A stretch of 64,000 bases of DNA from Neoceratodus forsteri. Lineage: Eukaryota; Chordata; Ceratodontiformes; Ceratodontidae. The notes under the pieces are model-generated. The model ran no database searches and had not been told where the DNA came from. It saw only the letters and a program-made list of their open reading frames with translations. The stretch lies in assembly GCA_016271365.2 (NCBI GenBank), contig CM028132.1, positions 1,183,505,001 through 1,183,569,000 on the forward strand. The letters run 5' to 3'. Shown one piece after another: positions 32,590 through 43,717 of this stretch (the stretch's first letter is position 1; each line of letters begins with the position of its first letter). The position numbers were made by a program, and so were the translations under genes.

Positions 32590-32875
32590 TCATGCTTTAT
32601 TGCTTAACTCTTAAAGAGCTGGTGACATGTTCAGGAGAACTTTAACAAAACATAATATTTAGGCACTGTCCAGCTTATACTTCCTATTAGTTTTGTATTC
32701 TTCCTCCCCATTACTTAGTAGTGAGGTCATCCACATGAAATCAGGATTGTTGCTCCTAAAAAGTTCATCTATTCCTGCTACTTTCTCCCTACCTAAAGTC
32801 ATAGATCACTGCTTGTGATCTCACAGTTACTTCCATGGCAACAGATTGTGATATCACAACAGAGGATTATGACTT
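32590..32875. other. No gene recognised
   Basis: AT-rich sequence with no recognised motif. ATCACAGTTACTTCC and ATCACAACAGAGG phrases are loosely repeated. Confidence 0.35.
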
Positions 32876-32980
32876 GAAGTAGGGAGTAAGTTATAGAGGC
32901 AGATGAGCTCAAAATGAACTCTAAAGGACAACAGTGAAGTAGGGAGTAAGCTATTAGAGGCAGATGAACTCAGAATGATC
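32876..32980. repeat. 60-bp tandem duplication, second unit split by CR1
   Basis: GAAGTAGGGAGTAAG starts units at 32876 and 32936. The second unit is interrupted after GAATGA (32978) by CR1-4 and resumes at 33865 with GAATGAGCTCTAAGGGACAA. Confidence 0.8.
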
Positions 32981-33864
32981 TGTAACAGAGTGGATACACC
33001 AGAGGGGGTGGAGGAAATGAGGAAGGACCTGGGGAAGTTGGAAAAATGGTCTGAGGACTGGCAACTGAAGTTTAATTCACAAAAGTGAAAAATGATGGAC
33101 CTGGGACACAGAAACCTTGGGGAAAGCTACAGGATTGGGGAGAGTTGCTGACAGTCACAGAGGAGGAAAGGGATCTGGGGGTTACTATTTCAGATGACCT
33201 GAAAATGTCAAAGCAGAGTACTAAAGCAGCTGGAAGGGCCAGTGACATGCTGGGGCGCATAGGCAGGAGTATCACCAGCAGAAGGAGGGAGGTAGTCATT
33301 CCATTGTATAAAACCATGGTCAGGCCTCACACGGAGTACTGTATGCGGTTCTGGAGGCCACACCTTTGTAAGGACATTAACAGGCTGGAGACAGTCCAGA
33401 GAAGGGTGACTAAGATGGTACAGGGCTTGCAACACAAGATTTATGAGGACAGATTGAGGGACCTCAGTATGTACTCGCTGGAAGAGAGGAGGGGGAAAGA
33501 AGAGACATGATAGAAACATTCAAGTACCTCAAGGGTGTAAACAAGGTGCGGGGGGTGGCATTTTCCAATACAGAAGGAGCACAGGAACAAGGGAGCATGA
33601 CATGAAATTGGATGGTGGGAGGTTAAGAGGGAATATGAGGAAGTTCTTCTTCACTGAGAGGGTGGTGAAAACATGGAATGGTCTGCCTCAGGAGGTGGTG
33701 AGAGCGAGCACTGTGGATGGATTCAAGCATGCTAGGGACAGGCATAGGGAAACCATAGTGGTATAGCAGCGGGTAGATTGGAAGCAGTAATCCAGTACAA
33801 GGGCTTATGGGCAGACTAGATGGGCCAGGCAGTCCTTATCTGCCGACAATTTCTATGTTTCTAT
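32979..33864 (+). pseudogene. CR1 LINE copy 4, 5' truncated, GAATGA target duplication
   Basis: Starts in the reverse transcriptase just after the catalytic site (CAACAGAGTGGATAC-like) and runs to TTTCTATGTTTCTATG. GAATGA flanks it at 32973-32978 and 33865-33870. The frame 33085-33510 preserves EERDLGVTISDDLKMSKQST, then IGRSITSRRREVVIPLYKTM and YCMRFWRPHLCKDINRLETV, the C-terminal CR1 thumb. A frameshift near 33505 precedes the final part ([12 protein letters not shown]). The 3' end is complete. Confidence 0.9.
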
Positions 33865-33870
33865 GAATGA

Positions 33871-34110
33871 GCTCTAAGGGACAACAATCCTATATTCATA
33901 CACATTTCTTTAGTAATAAATTATGAGGAGGAAAAATATGTAAAATATGACTGGATTGCAAGCAGAATTGTGTCTAATATGTTTCTTAAAGTTTTCTTTG
34001 AGGTGTCAGTAGCTCTTCAAGGGTTTTTTCCCCAGAGGAAAGCACATTTTTTCATTACCCCAACATGACCCCTAGCTCTGAACATGATCTCCATAGAAGC
34101 ACATTCTGCT
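33871..34110. other. Spacer, no gene recognised
   Basis: Resumes the interrupted 60-bp duplication for about 30 bp, then unassigned sequence up to the SINE. CACATTCTGCT at 34100-34110 is the left SINE target duplication. Confidence 0.5.
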
Positions 34111-34626
34111 AGCCGGCCCAGTGGCGCTGAGGGTTGAGGTGCTGGACTCCACACCTCGCACCACGCTGGCGACCCGGATTCAGGAATGAGCCCAGGCCAC
34201 CTGGGGTCGGCTGGAGCAAGAGAGGATCGAGCATCTAGAGGACTGCTCTCCTCTCTCAAGGGAGGGAGGTTTGCCATCCCGCTTGCTGACTGCCCTCTGG
34301 CAACAGCTGGAGTGCAATACAGGTCAGGAGGGCATGCATCAGCGTCCCTACGTAGGTGGGAAGGAAGAAAATGGAAAAAGGAGCCATCGGGCTCCATGAT
34401 GGTCACACCAGTGCCCCAGCTGGCCCCCGAAGTCTAGATTTTGCTCTGGGGTTGGGGGTACAGCCAGCGACCCTTCACCCTGGCCCTATCAAGAGGGGGG
34501 ACTCGTGGAGGAATTAGGGGGTGTCGGGTCAGGGAACGGTGTGGCCAGAGACAGAGTCCCTCCGAGGGAGGGACCGGAACTGCTTGCCGGAGGAAGAAAA
34601 TACCTATATAGTGAGAAAATAAAAAT
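34111..34626 (+). mobile_element. tRNA-derived SINE, about 516 bp, with 11-bp target duplication
   Basis: CACATTCTGCT flanks it at 34100-34110 and 34627-34637. The head reads CCAGTGGCGCTGAGGGTTGA, CTCCACACCTCGCACCACG, then CGACCCGGATTCAGGAATG (degenerate B box). The body is long and G/C-rich, and the 3' end is ATAGTGAGAAAATAAAAAT. It matches the shorter copy at 8439-8867 over the head and parts of the body. ORFs across it on both strands are by-products of its composition. Confidence 0.9.
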
Positions 34627-34935
34627 CACATTCTGCTGTTATATTACAATAGGCAGATGATGAGAATGGGGAGGCATCCTTCCAAAGCTGCGGTATGACC
34701 AGCTTGGCTCCCAAAAGGACAACAAACAAAACAATGTTGGCTTCTCTGAACTAATGTGGGAGGTTATAGTGTCTTAAGCACAGAATTTAATTCTGTGTTT
34801 ATGACTCTGAATGAGCTCCAATTCAAAAACAAATGTAAAACAAACATGGAGGACCATACTAGTATGATATTGAATCAGTGCGCTTCCAGTATGTAAATGA
34901 TCCATATAGCATGCTATAGTGCTACCACACCAAAG
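34627..34935. other. No gene recognised
   Basis: Unassigned sequence between the SINE and a LINE-tail-like segment. Confidence 0.35.
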
Positions 34936-35150
34936 TGATTTGATTTGATTTTTATTTGTATACGGGTAAGCACACTGGGATACAATCCCTTTTACAGGTA
35001 CAACCCGTGGTCAATCAAGTACGTACAAAAAACAACATCAGACAAATTATACTTAATACAAAACATAATTAAATAGGAATACAAATTCCACATCTAAGTA
35101 AAATCACAGGTAAGTGTAAGTTTAAAAACCCTAATACAATTTAAACTGCT
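34936..35150 (-). mobile_element. Possible minus-strand LINE 3' tail
   Basis: GATTTGATTTGATTTTTATT followed by A-rich sequence (AAACATAATTAAATAGG) looks like the complement of a poly(A)-tailed LINE or SINE end. TTACAGGTACAACC resembles the TTACAAAGG context in the tails at 3086 and 59735, but similarity is limited. Confidence 0.4.
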
Positions 35151-35849
35151 ATACAAATCCATATCACAAGGGCTGTGACTCGATGGCTGGTGTATACATT
35201 CAGTAAATATACTAGCCATGGAGTAAATGTAGGATTTATAAAAAAAAAATCTAGACCTCCTTTAAAGTTCTTAAAACACAAATTGTAATTTTGTGAAGAA
35301 GACATCATGATAACCCTCCTTCACTTTACTTTAAAAGTGTCAGTACTGATCAGTGGGGATTGACTGTTCTTTAAAAAAATGTTGACAGTTGAAGTTAGCC
35401 TGCTAGTGCCACTAAAATGGTTGATCTACCAAATGGGAGACCCAAGTTGAGGTAAGGGCCCTGTGGTCCCAAGCCATAGGATATGTCTGTAGGAGTGAGG
35501 GCATTGGCCATCATATGTGCAAGAACCTCCTGCCTTCTACTTTTTTTTCCCTCCACCTGCACTCATCCTTTGTAAGCTCACTCCTCCCCTTTCTTTAAAC
35601 AAATTTCTCCACTGTTGGGACTTGAACCCCTCTCTTTGTTGAAGTGACCTCACTATAGTCAGCTGCACTAACCACTTGTTCACTCAATTCCTTTGTGTGC
35701 CCAAGTAGTTCAAACAGTATACCTCTACCTCCCACCCCCTCCTCTCTGGTCACCCTGTAGTTTCCACCCTCCTCCCTTAGGTATCCAACCCCCCCCCTCC
35801 CCTTGACACATTTACCTTAACCCCACCTCCTTTTTTTCCACTTTGTATC
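35151..35849. other. Pyrimidine-rich region, possible L2 5' leader, with tRNA-like segment
   Basis: 35500-35849 is C/T-rich and leads into the L2-like ORF at 35850, so it may be that element's 5' untranslated region. On the minus strand, 35685-35610 reads TGGTTAGTGCAGC (A-box-like) and GGTTCAAGTCCC (B box) at tRNA-like spacing, which suggests a tRNA-derived SINE head or pseudo-tRNA. 35151-35500 is unassigned. Confidence 0.4.
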
Positions 35850-36326
35850 ATGGCTCCCAGTAATTGCTTAACTTTATCAATGCTCCTACTAATTCTCCTA
35901 ACCTTTGAGTACCCAAATAATCATAACCTTAACCATGCATATACAGCTAATGATTCTCTAGCGCTGCGTTGCACAATTGTCACTAGTACGTCCTGCTTCC
36001 CTAGCTTTGCTGGGTGTCTCACCTCAGATAACTACCTACCCCTCCACAGCTGGGTCATGATTACTCACCTAATAACATGCCCTGCCACCATAACAAGCCC
36101 AACAAAGAAGGGTGGTGATAGCAATTATAAGAGAAAAGACAACTTAATAATCCTAAAAAAACACCCTACTTTACCTTGCTCTGATGCTACAGCTCATCTT
36201 CAGTAATATTCAACCCAACTCCGGACCCCCCAAAAAACTTTTGATAGTGGAAACAACCACCATTCGATAAAAATTGTGTTTATTAATATCTGTAGCCTGC
36301 TGGCCAGATTTGACCAGCTCCAGGTG
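35850..36326 (+). pseudogene. L2-like LINE, piece 1 (N-terminal part)
   Basis: The 118-codon frame at 35850-36206 (APSNCLTLSMLLLILLTFEY) is a weak candidate for the 5' coding part. It is followed at about 36262-36320 by IKIVFINICSLLARFDQLQ, which matches the start of an L2/CR1-group endonuclease (I-x-N-x-RSL-x-K-x-D-x-L). The next expected residues (LSLVETWLSP) are found 3.4 kb away at 39790, after CR1-Z. TCCAGGTG (36319-36326) is the insertion site. Confidence 0.65.
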
Positions 36327-36624
36327 AGGTGAAGGTACTTTGCACCATGCAGTTTAACGAATAGTTGAAAAAATGGTGTGGAGCACAGGGGTTTGGCTTC
36401 ACTGGGGACTGGGGTTCCACCTGGAGAGACACCAGCCTATACTGGCAGGATGGTCTGCATCTGTCCAGGAAGGGAACAAGTCTTTTGGGCAATCGGTTTA
36501 AATGCTTCATTGGCTAGCTTTTAAACTAGTCAAGGGGGGAGGCACTGATAAGCAGCATTAAAATACCAGCCTCCCCCTACAAAACAGGGTACTAAATAAG
36601 AAACAGACCAAGGTAGAAAGGTCA

Positions 36625-37540
36625 GTGGGGGATGCTGCTACAGAAGGTAAAGCCATCAAAAAATGGAGAGCAATGAGTACTAATGCCCGTAGTCTGGGTA
36701 ACAAGCTTCCTGAATTAGTGGCCTTGATGGAGGAGGAATATCTGGATATTGTGGCAGTCACAGAAACAAGGCACACACAGAACCATGACTGGGACGTAAA
36801 CATACCAGGGTACACTATCTACAGGATGGACAGGGAGGGTAAAAGAGGAGGAGGAGTAGCTCTCTACATAAGAGAAGAAATCAAAGTAACAGAACACAAG
36901 GGTAAACAGGGAGGAGAAGAAACACTGTGGGTCAATTTGGAGGCAGGCAATGGCACCACAATCCGCACAGGGGTTGAGCACAGACCCTTCTCAGGGGAGG
37001 AAATGGACAAGGAAATGATAGAAAGTATATTTAGAATGGCAGATAAAGGGGAGATATTGCTGATGGGTGATCTGAATATGCCAGATGTTAACTGAAGTGC
37101 AGTTGTAGCAGCCACTTCTAAGAGTGGGGTTATTCTAGATACCCTAACAGGGGGCATGCCTTAGACAACTAGTATTGGAACCCACTCGAGAGGGAGCAAT
37201 CTTAGACCTGGTCCTCTCAAATGGAGATAGAGAGAGGATCACAGATGTAGAAATGGGTAGCCATCTGGGAACTAGCGACCATCGAACAGTATGGTTCACA
37301 ACAAACACAGCAATAGAGTCCATCCATACAAAGGCAAAAGTACTGGACTTCAGGAGGGCTGACTTTGCCAAAATGGGTGAGTGCCTAAGGAATGCATTAG
37401 CAAATGGGCAGGAAGGAGGGGTGGAAGAACAATGGGGAATAATAAAAACTGCCATCACAGAGGTAACAAGCCTTTGTGTGAAGCAAATAAAACAAAACAA
37501 TGTAAGAAACCACTATGGTTCTCAAAGGAGGTGGCAGTGA
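36625..37540 (+). pseudogene. CR1-Z endonuclease
   Basis: Apurinic-type endonuclease of the CR1 ORF2 protein. Readable motifs: MSTNARSLGNKLPELVALME (first catalytic Asn region), DIVAVTETRHTQNHDW (catalytic Glu), GYTIYRMDREGKRGGGVALY, then GDLNMPDVN (about 37070-37094) followed directly by TGA. Next frame: LDLVLSNGDRERITDVEMGS and LGTSDHRTVWF with the SDH motif (about 37268-37300). The stop after DVN is TGA where TGG is expected (copy Y has TGG). The linker continues in the next frame. Confidence 0.85.
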
Positions 37541-37951
37541 AGGTTCAAGAGAAAAAGAAAGCACTCAGAAAAGTACAAGGAATCACAGAAGGAGCAGGAC
37601 AGAGAATTGTATCAGTTAAAGCAAAAGGAAACTAGGAAGGCAGTCAGAACAGCAAATGCCCGAACTGAGGAAAAGATAGCCAACTCAGTTAAGAAGGGGG
37701 ATAAAACCTTTTTAGGTACATCAGGGAGCGAAGGAAGACTAAGGGAGGGATAGTGAGGCTTAATAAAGGGAAGGGGGTGGGCAGAGGGTGGTGTTGAAAA
37801 GGCAGAGATACTAAACAAATATTTTTGCTCAGTATTTACAAATGAAGTGGGGGAGGTACCTAAAACAAACAATAGAAACACTCTGGACACAGAAGTTGAT
37901 ACCAGCCTATTTACAGAAGAAAGGGTTCTGAAATAACTCTTATAACTGAAG

Positions 37952-39130
37952 GTGGACAAAGCAATGGGGCCTGATGGGATTCATTCCAGAATTCTAAAAG
38001 AACTAAGCGCAGAACTAGTGACACCACTGACTACCCTCTTTAACAAATCATGGGAGGATGGGGTGGTACCTGAGGACTGGAGGAGGGCAGATGTGATTCC
38101 TCTTCACAAAAGTGGGAGCAGGGCAGAAGCAGGAAACTACAGACCTGTTAGTTTAACCTCAGTGATAGGGAAAATGATGGAATCACTTCTGAAGGAAAGA
38201 ACTGTCGAGTACCTAGAGGCCAGAGGGGCACAGGACCCAAAGCAGCATGGATTCACAGCAGGAAGGTCGTGACAGATGAATCTAATAGATTTCTTTGACT
38301 GGGTAACCAAAGTAGTAGATCAGGGAGGGGCTGTGGACATGGCCTACCTAGACTTTAGCAAGGCATTTGACTCAGTTCCACACAAAAGATTAATATACAA
38401 GTTAGCCAGCCTGGAAGTGGGTCCCAAGATGATAGCCTGGGTAAAGAATTGACTGGAGAATAGGACACAGAGGGTAATAGTAAATGGAGTCCCACTCTGA
38501 AGAAAGGGGTTACTAGTGGGGTGCATTGAGGTTCAGTATTAGGACGGTCCTCTTCAATGTCTTTATAAGTGACATTGCAGAGGGACTGGAAGGAAAAGTA
38601 TGTCTTGTTGCAGATGACACAAAGATCTGCAACAGAGTTGATGCACAAGGTGGGGTGGAAAGGATGAGAAGGGACTTGGCAAGGTTAGAGGAATGGTCAA
38701 ATGTATGGCAACTTAGGTTTAATGCTAAGAAGTGCAAGGTAATGCACCTTGGAAACAAAAACCCAGGGGAAGAGTACATAATGGGGGGTGAGATACTAAC
38801 AACCACAAAAATGGAAAGGGACCTGGGGTAGTCATATCAGATGACTTAAAGGTGGGCAAGCAATGCGAGAGGGCAGTAAGGAGGGCTGGGGGGATACTGG
38901 GATGCATAGGGAGAGGCATCACCAGTAGAAAACAGGAAGTTGTTATCCCTCTGTATAGACAGCTGGTGAGACCCCATCTGGAGTACTGTGTGCAGTTCTG
39001 GAGACCCAGTCTCCGCAAGGCCATAGACAAGATGGAAGCTGTCCAGAGGAGGGCAACTGAAATGGTGCAGGGTCTGCACCAGAAGACATATAAAAAGAAA
39101 GGGAAAGGGGAAATTATTTAACCAGGAAAG
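37952..39130 (+). pseudogene. CR1-Z reverse transcriptase
   Basis: The frame 37952-38272 reads DKAMGPDGIHSRILKELSAE, EDWRRADVIPLHKSGSRAEA and NYRPVSLTSVIGKMMESLLK. It ends in a TGA after TAGRS, where intact relatives have C. YLDFSKAFDSVPH lies at about 38346-38384. The catalytic box reads VADDTKICNRVD near 38608-38643, with V for F before ADD. The thumb [40 protein letters not shown] runs to 39090. Then a SINE interrupts. Stops and frameshifts prevent function. Confidence 0.9.
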
Positions 39131-39311
39131 GCACACTAAGCCGGAGCTTGTTTCCAGGTGCGACCTGGGAGCACAAGAAAGTTAAGTGACTTGCTCAGGG
39201 TCACACAGTATGCAAGTGGAAGCTGAGGGATTCAAACCCAGGTCTGGTCTGCTGGATGTCACCAGATTTGCAGCTCAGAGCCTTAGACCACTGCGCTATA
39301 CTGCCTCCTCC
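39099..39311 (-). mobile_element. tRNA-derived MIR-like SINE, minus strand, AAAAAGA duplication
   Basis: AAAAAGA flanks it at 39092-39098 and 39312-39318. Read on the minus strand it has a tRNA head with B box (complement of TTCAAACCCAGGTC near 39230) and an A box near the complement of CACTGCGCTATACTGCC. Its core complements GACTTGCTCAGGGTCACACA, as in MIR-type SINEs. The tail complements TTATTTAACCAGGAAAGGCA. It sits in CR1-Z, so it is younger than that copy. Confidence 0.9.
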
Positions 39312-39750
39312 AAAAAGAGACTAAAGGAGCTTAATATGTATAGCCTCGAGGAAAGGAGAGAGGGGGACATGATAGAAACTTTCAAGTACCTCAAGGGAAT
39401 CAACAAAGTCCAAGAGGGTAGCATCTTTCAAAAAAAGAGGTGTGCAAGAACAAGGGGGCACAATTTGAAAATAGAGGGGGGACGGCTCAGAGGTAATGTA
39501 AGGAAGTATTTTTTCACAGAGAGGGTTGTGGATGCATGGAACGGCCTTCCAGAGGAGGTTGTGGAGTCAAAAACTGTGGTTGAATTCAAGCATGCATGGG
39601 ACAGCCATAAGGCAGTTCTAAGGGGTGGGGGTAGAAAGAAGTAGGCTGCTGGTTAACTAGGATCTGCAGCTTATCCATTAGGTAGGGAAATGAGCAGACT
39701 GGGTGGGCCAAGCGGTCCTTATCTGACATCAAATTCTATGTTTCTGTGTT
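39312..39750 (+). pseudogene. CR1-Z C-terminus after the SINE
   Basis: Reads KRLKELNMYSLEERREGDMI, then KRCARTRGHNLKIEGGRLRG, RKYFFTERVVDAWNGLPEEV and VEFKHAWDSHKAVLRGGGRK, the conserved CR1 C-terminus, ending at a TAG near 39642. The remaining about 100 bp is the CR1 3' untranslated region with GGGTGGGCCAAGCGGTCCTT. The frame joins cleanly to 39090 if the SINE and its duplication are removed. Confidence 0.9.
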
Positions 39751-40452
39751 TCCAGGTGTGGGTAAGCCAGCACAATCCAGAAGTCCTTTCTTTAGTAGAG
39801 ACCTGGCTATCACCCAAGATCTCGGATGCATCCATAGCTTTAAATGGACACTTCCTCTTCAGTCTTGACTGGGTTGGGAAGAGGGGCGGTGGGTGTGCTA
39901 TCTATATCAAAGATCATATACGGTGCCACACCCTCCCTCAAATCGACACTGGGATTTCTGCACTGGCCCTAGCTGTTAGGCTACTGCTAGGTTCTCAAAA
40001 CAAGTCACTGACAGTAGCCTCGGTTTACATTTCCTCTAGGGATCATTCAACTGGTTTCAAAATGGTTGAGTTCATTAATGGGCCTTAAGCAAAACTGGGA
40101 GGTGGTAATTCTAGAGGACTTTAAAATAAACTGGTTATTCCATGAAGCCACCCAATACAAAGATGCCCTGTCCTGTATTAACCTCTCACAAATGGTCAAT
40201 TAGTCCACCAAAATCAACTACCGAAGAGGCTCCAGTTTTCTACTTGACTGAATCATCACAAACTGGCCTGACAGGATCTCCAACCCCACAGTACTTGCAG
40301 ACTTACTTAGCGATCACTCCCCGGTCACTTGCCACTGGACCAAGACTGCTAAGCCTCCGCCCAAAATTGCATACCCTCAAATGTGGGCAGCGGAACTCAC
40401 TTGAGGCTTGCCTTAGGCTCATTGACTGGTCCTCACTATACTCAGCAGTAAA
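39751..40452 (+). pseudogene. L2-like LINE, piece 2 (endonuclease)
   Basis: Continues piece 1 after CR1-Z: VWVSQHNPEVLSLVETWLSP (catalytic Glu region), GKRGGGCAIYIKDHIRCHTL, then a frameshift or stop after INGP (40086). The SDH motif LSDHSPVTCHWTK lies near 40305. The piece ends at LIDWSSLYSA (about 40417-40448), and the next residues expected in the linker (DIDQALDYF) are at 43722 after CR1-X. Broken by stops. Confidence 0.85.
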
Positions 40453-40778
40453 CACTTGGAATACTGTGTACAATACTGGTGCCCATACCTCAAAAAGGAT
40501 ATGAGATTACTGGAGGGGGTGCAGCGTAGGGATACAAACATGATCATGGGACTAGGGGTGTTGCCTTTCGAGGAAAGGTTGAAAGAGCTCAACATGTACT
40601 CACTGGAAGACAGAAAGGTATGAGGGGACATGATAGAGACCTTTAAGTACTTGAAAGGCATAAATAAAGTCAGGAAGGGAGGATTGTTCTGCTTAAAGGG
40701 GAGAAGGGTCACTAGGGGCATAGTCTGAAGTTGGAAGGGGGAAGGTTTAGGAGGGAGATGAGGAGGCACTACTTCACA
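40453..40778 (+). pseudogene. CR1 copy X, left part
   Basis: Starts ACTTGGAATACTGTGTACAA and encodes a CR1 C-terminal stretch ([38 protein letters not shown]) of a subfamily distinct from Z and Y. It is cut after CACTACTTCACA by CR1-Y. The right part is 43445-43717. Confidence 0.85.
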
Positions 40779-43444
40779 CTATCTACAGGAGGGACAGAGA
40801 GGGTAAAAGAGGAGGAGGAGTAGCTCTTTACATAAGGGAAGGAATCAAAGCAACAGAACAAAAGGGAAAACAGGGAGGAGAAGAAGCACTGTGGGTAAAT
40901 TTGGAGACCGGCAATGGCACCACAATCGCTGGGGTTGTATACGACCCCCTTCTCAGGGGAGAAATGGACAAGGAATGATATAAAGTATACTTAGTATGGC
41001 AGAAAAAGGGAGATATTGCTGATGGGCGATCTGAATATGCCAGATGTTAGCTGGAGTGCAGTTGCAGCAGCCACTTGAAGAGTGGGGTTATTCTAGATGC
41101 CCTACAGGGGGCATGCCTTAGACAACTAGTATTGGAGCCCACTCGAGGAGCAATCTTAGACCTGATTCTCTCAAATGGAGATGAAGAGAGGATCACAGAT
41201 GTAGAAGTGGGTAGCCATCTGGGAACTAGCGACCATCGAACATTATGGTTCACAATAAACACAGCAATAGAGTCAAGCATACAAAGGCAAAGGTACTGGA
41301 CTTTAGGAGGGCTGACTTTGCCAAAATGGGTGAGTGCCTAAGGAATGCACTACAGCAAATGGGCAGGAAGGAGGGGTGGAAGAACAATGGGGAATAATAA
41401 AAACTGCCATCACAGAGGTAACAAGCCTTTGTGTGAAGCAAATAAACAAAACTAACGATGTAAGAAACCACTATGGTTCTCAAAGGAAGTGGCAGTGAAG
41501 GTTCAAGAGAAAAGAAAGCTTTCAGGAAGTACAAGGAATCACAGAAGGAGCAGGACAGAGAACTGTATCTGTTAAAGCAAAAGGAAGCTGGGAAGGCAGT
41601 CATAACAGCAACGCCAAACCGAGGAAAGATAGCCAACTCAGTTAAGGATAAAACCTTTATAGGTACATCAGGAGCGAAGGAAGACCAAGGAGGGATAGTG
41701 AGGCTTAATAAAGGGGGAGGTGGGCAGAGGGTGACTGTGAAAAGACAGAGATACTAAACAAATATTTTTGCTCAGTATTTACAAAGGAAGAGGGGAGATA
41801 CCTAAAACAAACAGTAGAAACACTCTGGATACAGAAGTTGATACCAGCCCATTTACAGAAGAAAGGGTTCTGAAAGAACTCTTAAAACTGAAGGTGGACA
41901 AAGCAATGGGGCCTGAGGGGATTCATCCCAGAATTCTAAAAGAACTAAGGGTAGAATTAGTGACACCACTTACTACCCTGTTTAACAAATCATGGGAGGA
42001 TGGGGTGGTACCGAGGACTGGAGGAGGGCAGATGTGATTCCTCTTCACAAAGTGGGAGCAAGGCAGAACAGGAAACTACAAACCTGTTAGTTTAACTTCA
42101 GTGGTAGGAAAATGATGGAATCACTTCTGAAGGAAAGAATTGTCTCAGTATCTAGAGGCCAGAGGGCACATGACCCAAGGCAGCATGGATTCACAGCAGG
42201 ACGGTCATGCCAGACAAATCTGATAGATTTCTTTGACTGGGTGACCAAAGTAGTAGATCAGGAGGGGCTGTGGACATGGCCTACCTAGACTTTAGCAAGG
42301 CATTTGACACAGTCCCACACAAAGATTAATATACAAGTTAGCTAGCCTGGGAGTGGGTCCCAAGATGACAACCTGGGTAAAAATTGGCTGGAGAATAGGA
42401 CACAGAGTAATAGTAAATGGAGTTCACTCTGAAGAGGGGGTTACTAGTGGGGTACCGCGGGAGTTCAGTATTAGGACCGGTCTCTTCAATGTCTTTATAA
42501 GCGACATTGCAGAGGGACTGGAAGGAAAGTATGTCTCTTTGCAGATGACACAAAGATCTGCAACAGAGTTGATGCACAGGTGGGGTGGAAAGGATGAAAA
42601 GGGACTTGGCAAGGTTAGAGGAATGGTCAAATGTATGGCAGCTTAGATTCAATGCTAAGAAGTGCAAGGTAATGCACCTGGGAAATAAAAACCCAGAGGA
42701 AGAGTACACAATGGGGGGTGAGATACTAACCACAACAAAAATGGAAAGTGACCTGGGGGTAGTCATATCAGATGACCTAAAGGTGGGCAAGCAATGTGAG
42801 AGAGGGCAGCAAGGAGGGCTGGGGATACTGGGATGCATAGGGAGAGGCATCACCCGTAGAAAACAGGAAGTTATTATCCTCTGTACAGACAGCTGGTCAG
42901 ACCCCATCTGGAGTACTCGTGCAGTTCTGGAGACCCAGTCTTCGCAAAGACATAGACAGGATGGAAGCTGTCCAGAGGAGGGCAACTAAAATGGTGCAGG
43001 GTCTGCACCAGAAGACATATGAAGAGAGACTTAAGGAGCTTAATATATATAGCCTCAAGGAAAGGAGGGAGAGGGGACATGATAGAAACTTTCAAGTACC
43101 TCAAGGGAATCAACAAAGTCCAAGAGGGTAGCATCTTTCAAAAAAAGAGGTGTGCAAGAACAAGGGGCACAATTTGAAGGTGGGGGGCGGCTCAGAGATA
43201 ATTTAAGGAAGTATTTTTAACAGAAAGAGGTTGTGGATGCATGGAGCGGCCTTCGGAGAAGTTGTGGAGTCAAAAACAGTGGTGGAATTCAAGCATGCAT
43301 GGGACAGTCATAAGGCAATTCTAGGTGGTGGGGGTAGGAAGAAGTAGGCTGCTGGTTAACTAGGATCTGCAACTTATCCAGTAGGAAGGGAAATGGGCAG
43401 ACTGGGTGGGCCAAGCGGTCCTTATCTGCTGTCAAATTCTATGT
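40779..43444 (+). mobile_element. CR1 copy Y, inserted in CR1-X, TTCACA duplication
   Basis: TTCACA flanks it at 40773-40778 and 43445-43450. It starts within the endonuclease (CTATCTACAGGAGGGACAGA) and runs to TTCTATG. It is nearly identical to CR1-Z but carries many one-base losses in homopolymers (for example CACAAAGTGG against CACAAAAGTGG in Z). The frame therefore breaks every few hundred bases. Readable parts: KVDKAMGPEGIHPRILKELR, NAKKCKVMHLGNKNPEEEYT and KERREGGHD-like C-terminus. Confidence 0.92.
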
Positions 43445-43717
43445 TTCACAGAGAGAGTGGTGTCAGGTTGGAATGCACTGCCAGAGGAGTTAATCACTCA
43501 AAGGACAGTGGATAGCTTTAAGCAGGGTTGAGATAGAGTCAAGGGCAGGGTTACTACAGACAAAAATACAAAGTGGGGAAGGACAGGAAAAGAGGAGGAA
43601 GAGAGTGGTTTGGGTGTGGGTGGGGCAGCTGTAGTGATATGAAACTAAGAGCTGCACAATTGGGCAGACTTGATAGACCTGTGGGCCTTTTTCTGCTGGC
43701 AATTTCGTATGTTCGTA
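43445..43717 (+). pseudogene. CR1 copy X, right part
   Basis: TTCACAGAGAGAGTGGTGTC continues the frame of 40778 (FTERVVSGWNALPEELITQR). The 3' end reads GACCTGTGGGCCTTTTTCTG, AATTTCGTATGTTCGTAT. TAAC at the boundary (43718-43721) matches TAAAC at 40448-40452, a likely short target duplication in the L2 host. Confidence 0.8.

Larger units (their letters stand above)
36327..39750 (+). mobile_element. CR1 LINE copy Z, 3.4 kb, with TCCAGGTG target duplication
   Basis: TCCAGGTG flanks it at 36319-36326 and 39751-39758. It carries the end of ORF1 or leader, an endonuclease, a complete reverse transcriptase region and the 3' end TTCTATGTTTCTGTGTT. A SINE (39099-39311) interrupts the C-terminal part. 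Several single-base frameshifts separate the frames 36625-37095, 37175-37540, 37952-38272 and 38526-39121. It is the most complete plus-strand CR1 here and nearly identical to copy Y. Confidence 0.92.

Noticed and set aside
34017..34437. Paired ORFs over the SINE at 34111
   Set aside because: By-products of the G/C-rich SINE body.
35610..35690. Functional tRNA gene on the minus strand
   Set aside because: A- and B-box-like phrases are present, but I could not draw a convincing acceptor stem or cloverleaf. A SINE head or pseudo-tRNA is more likely.
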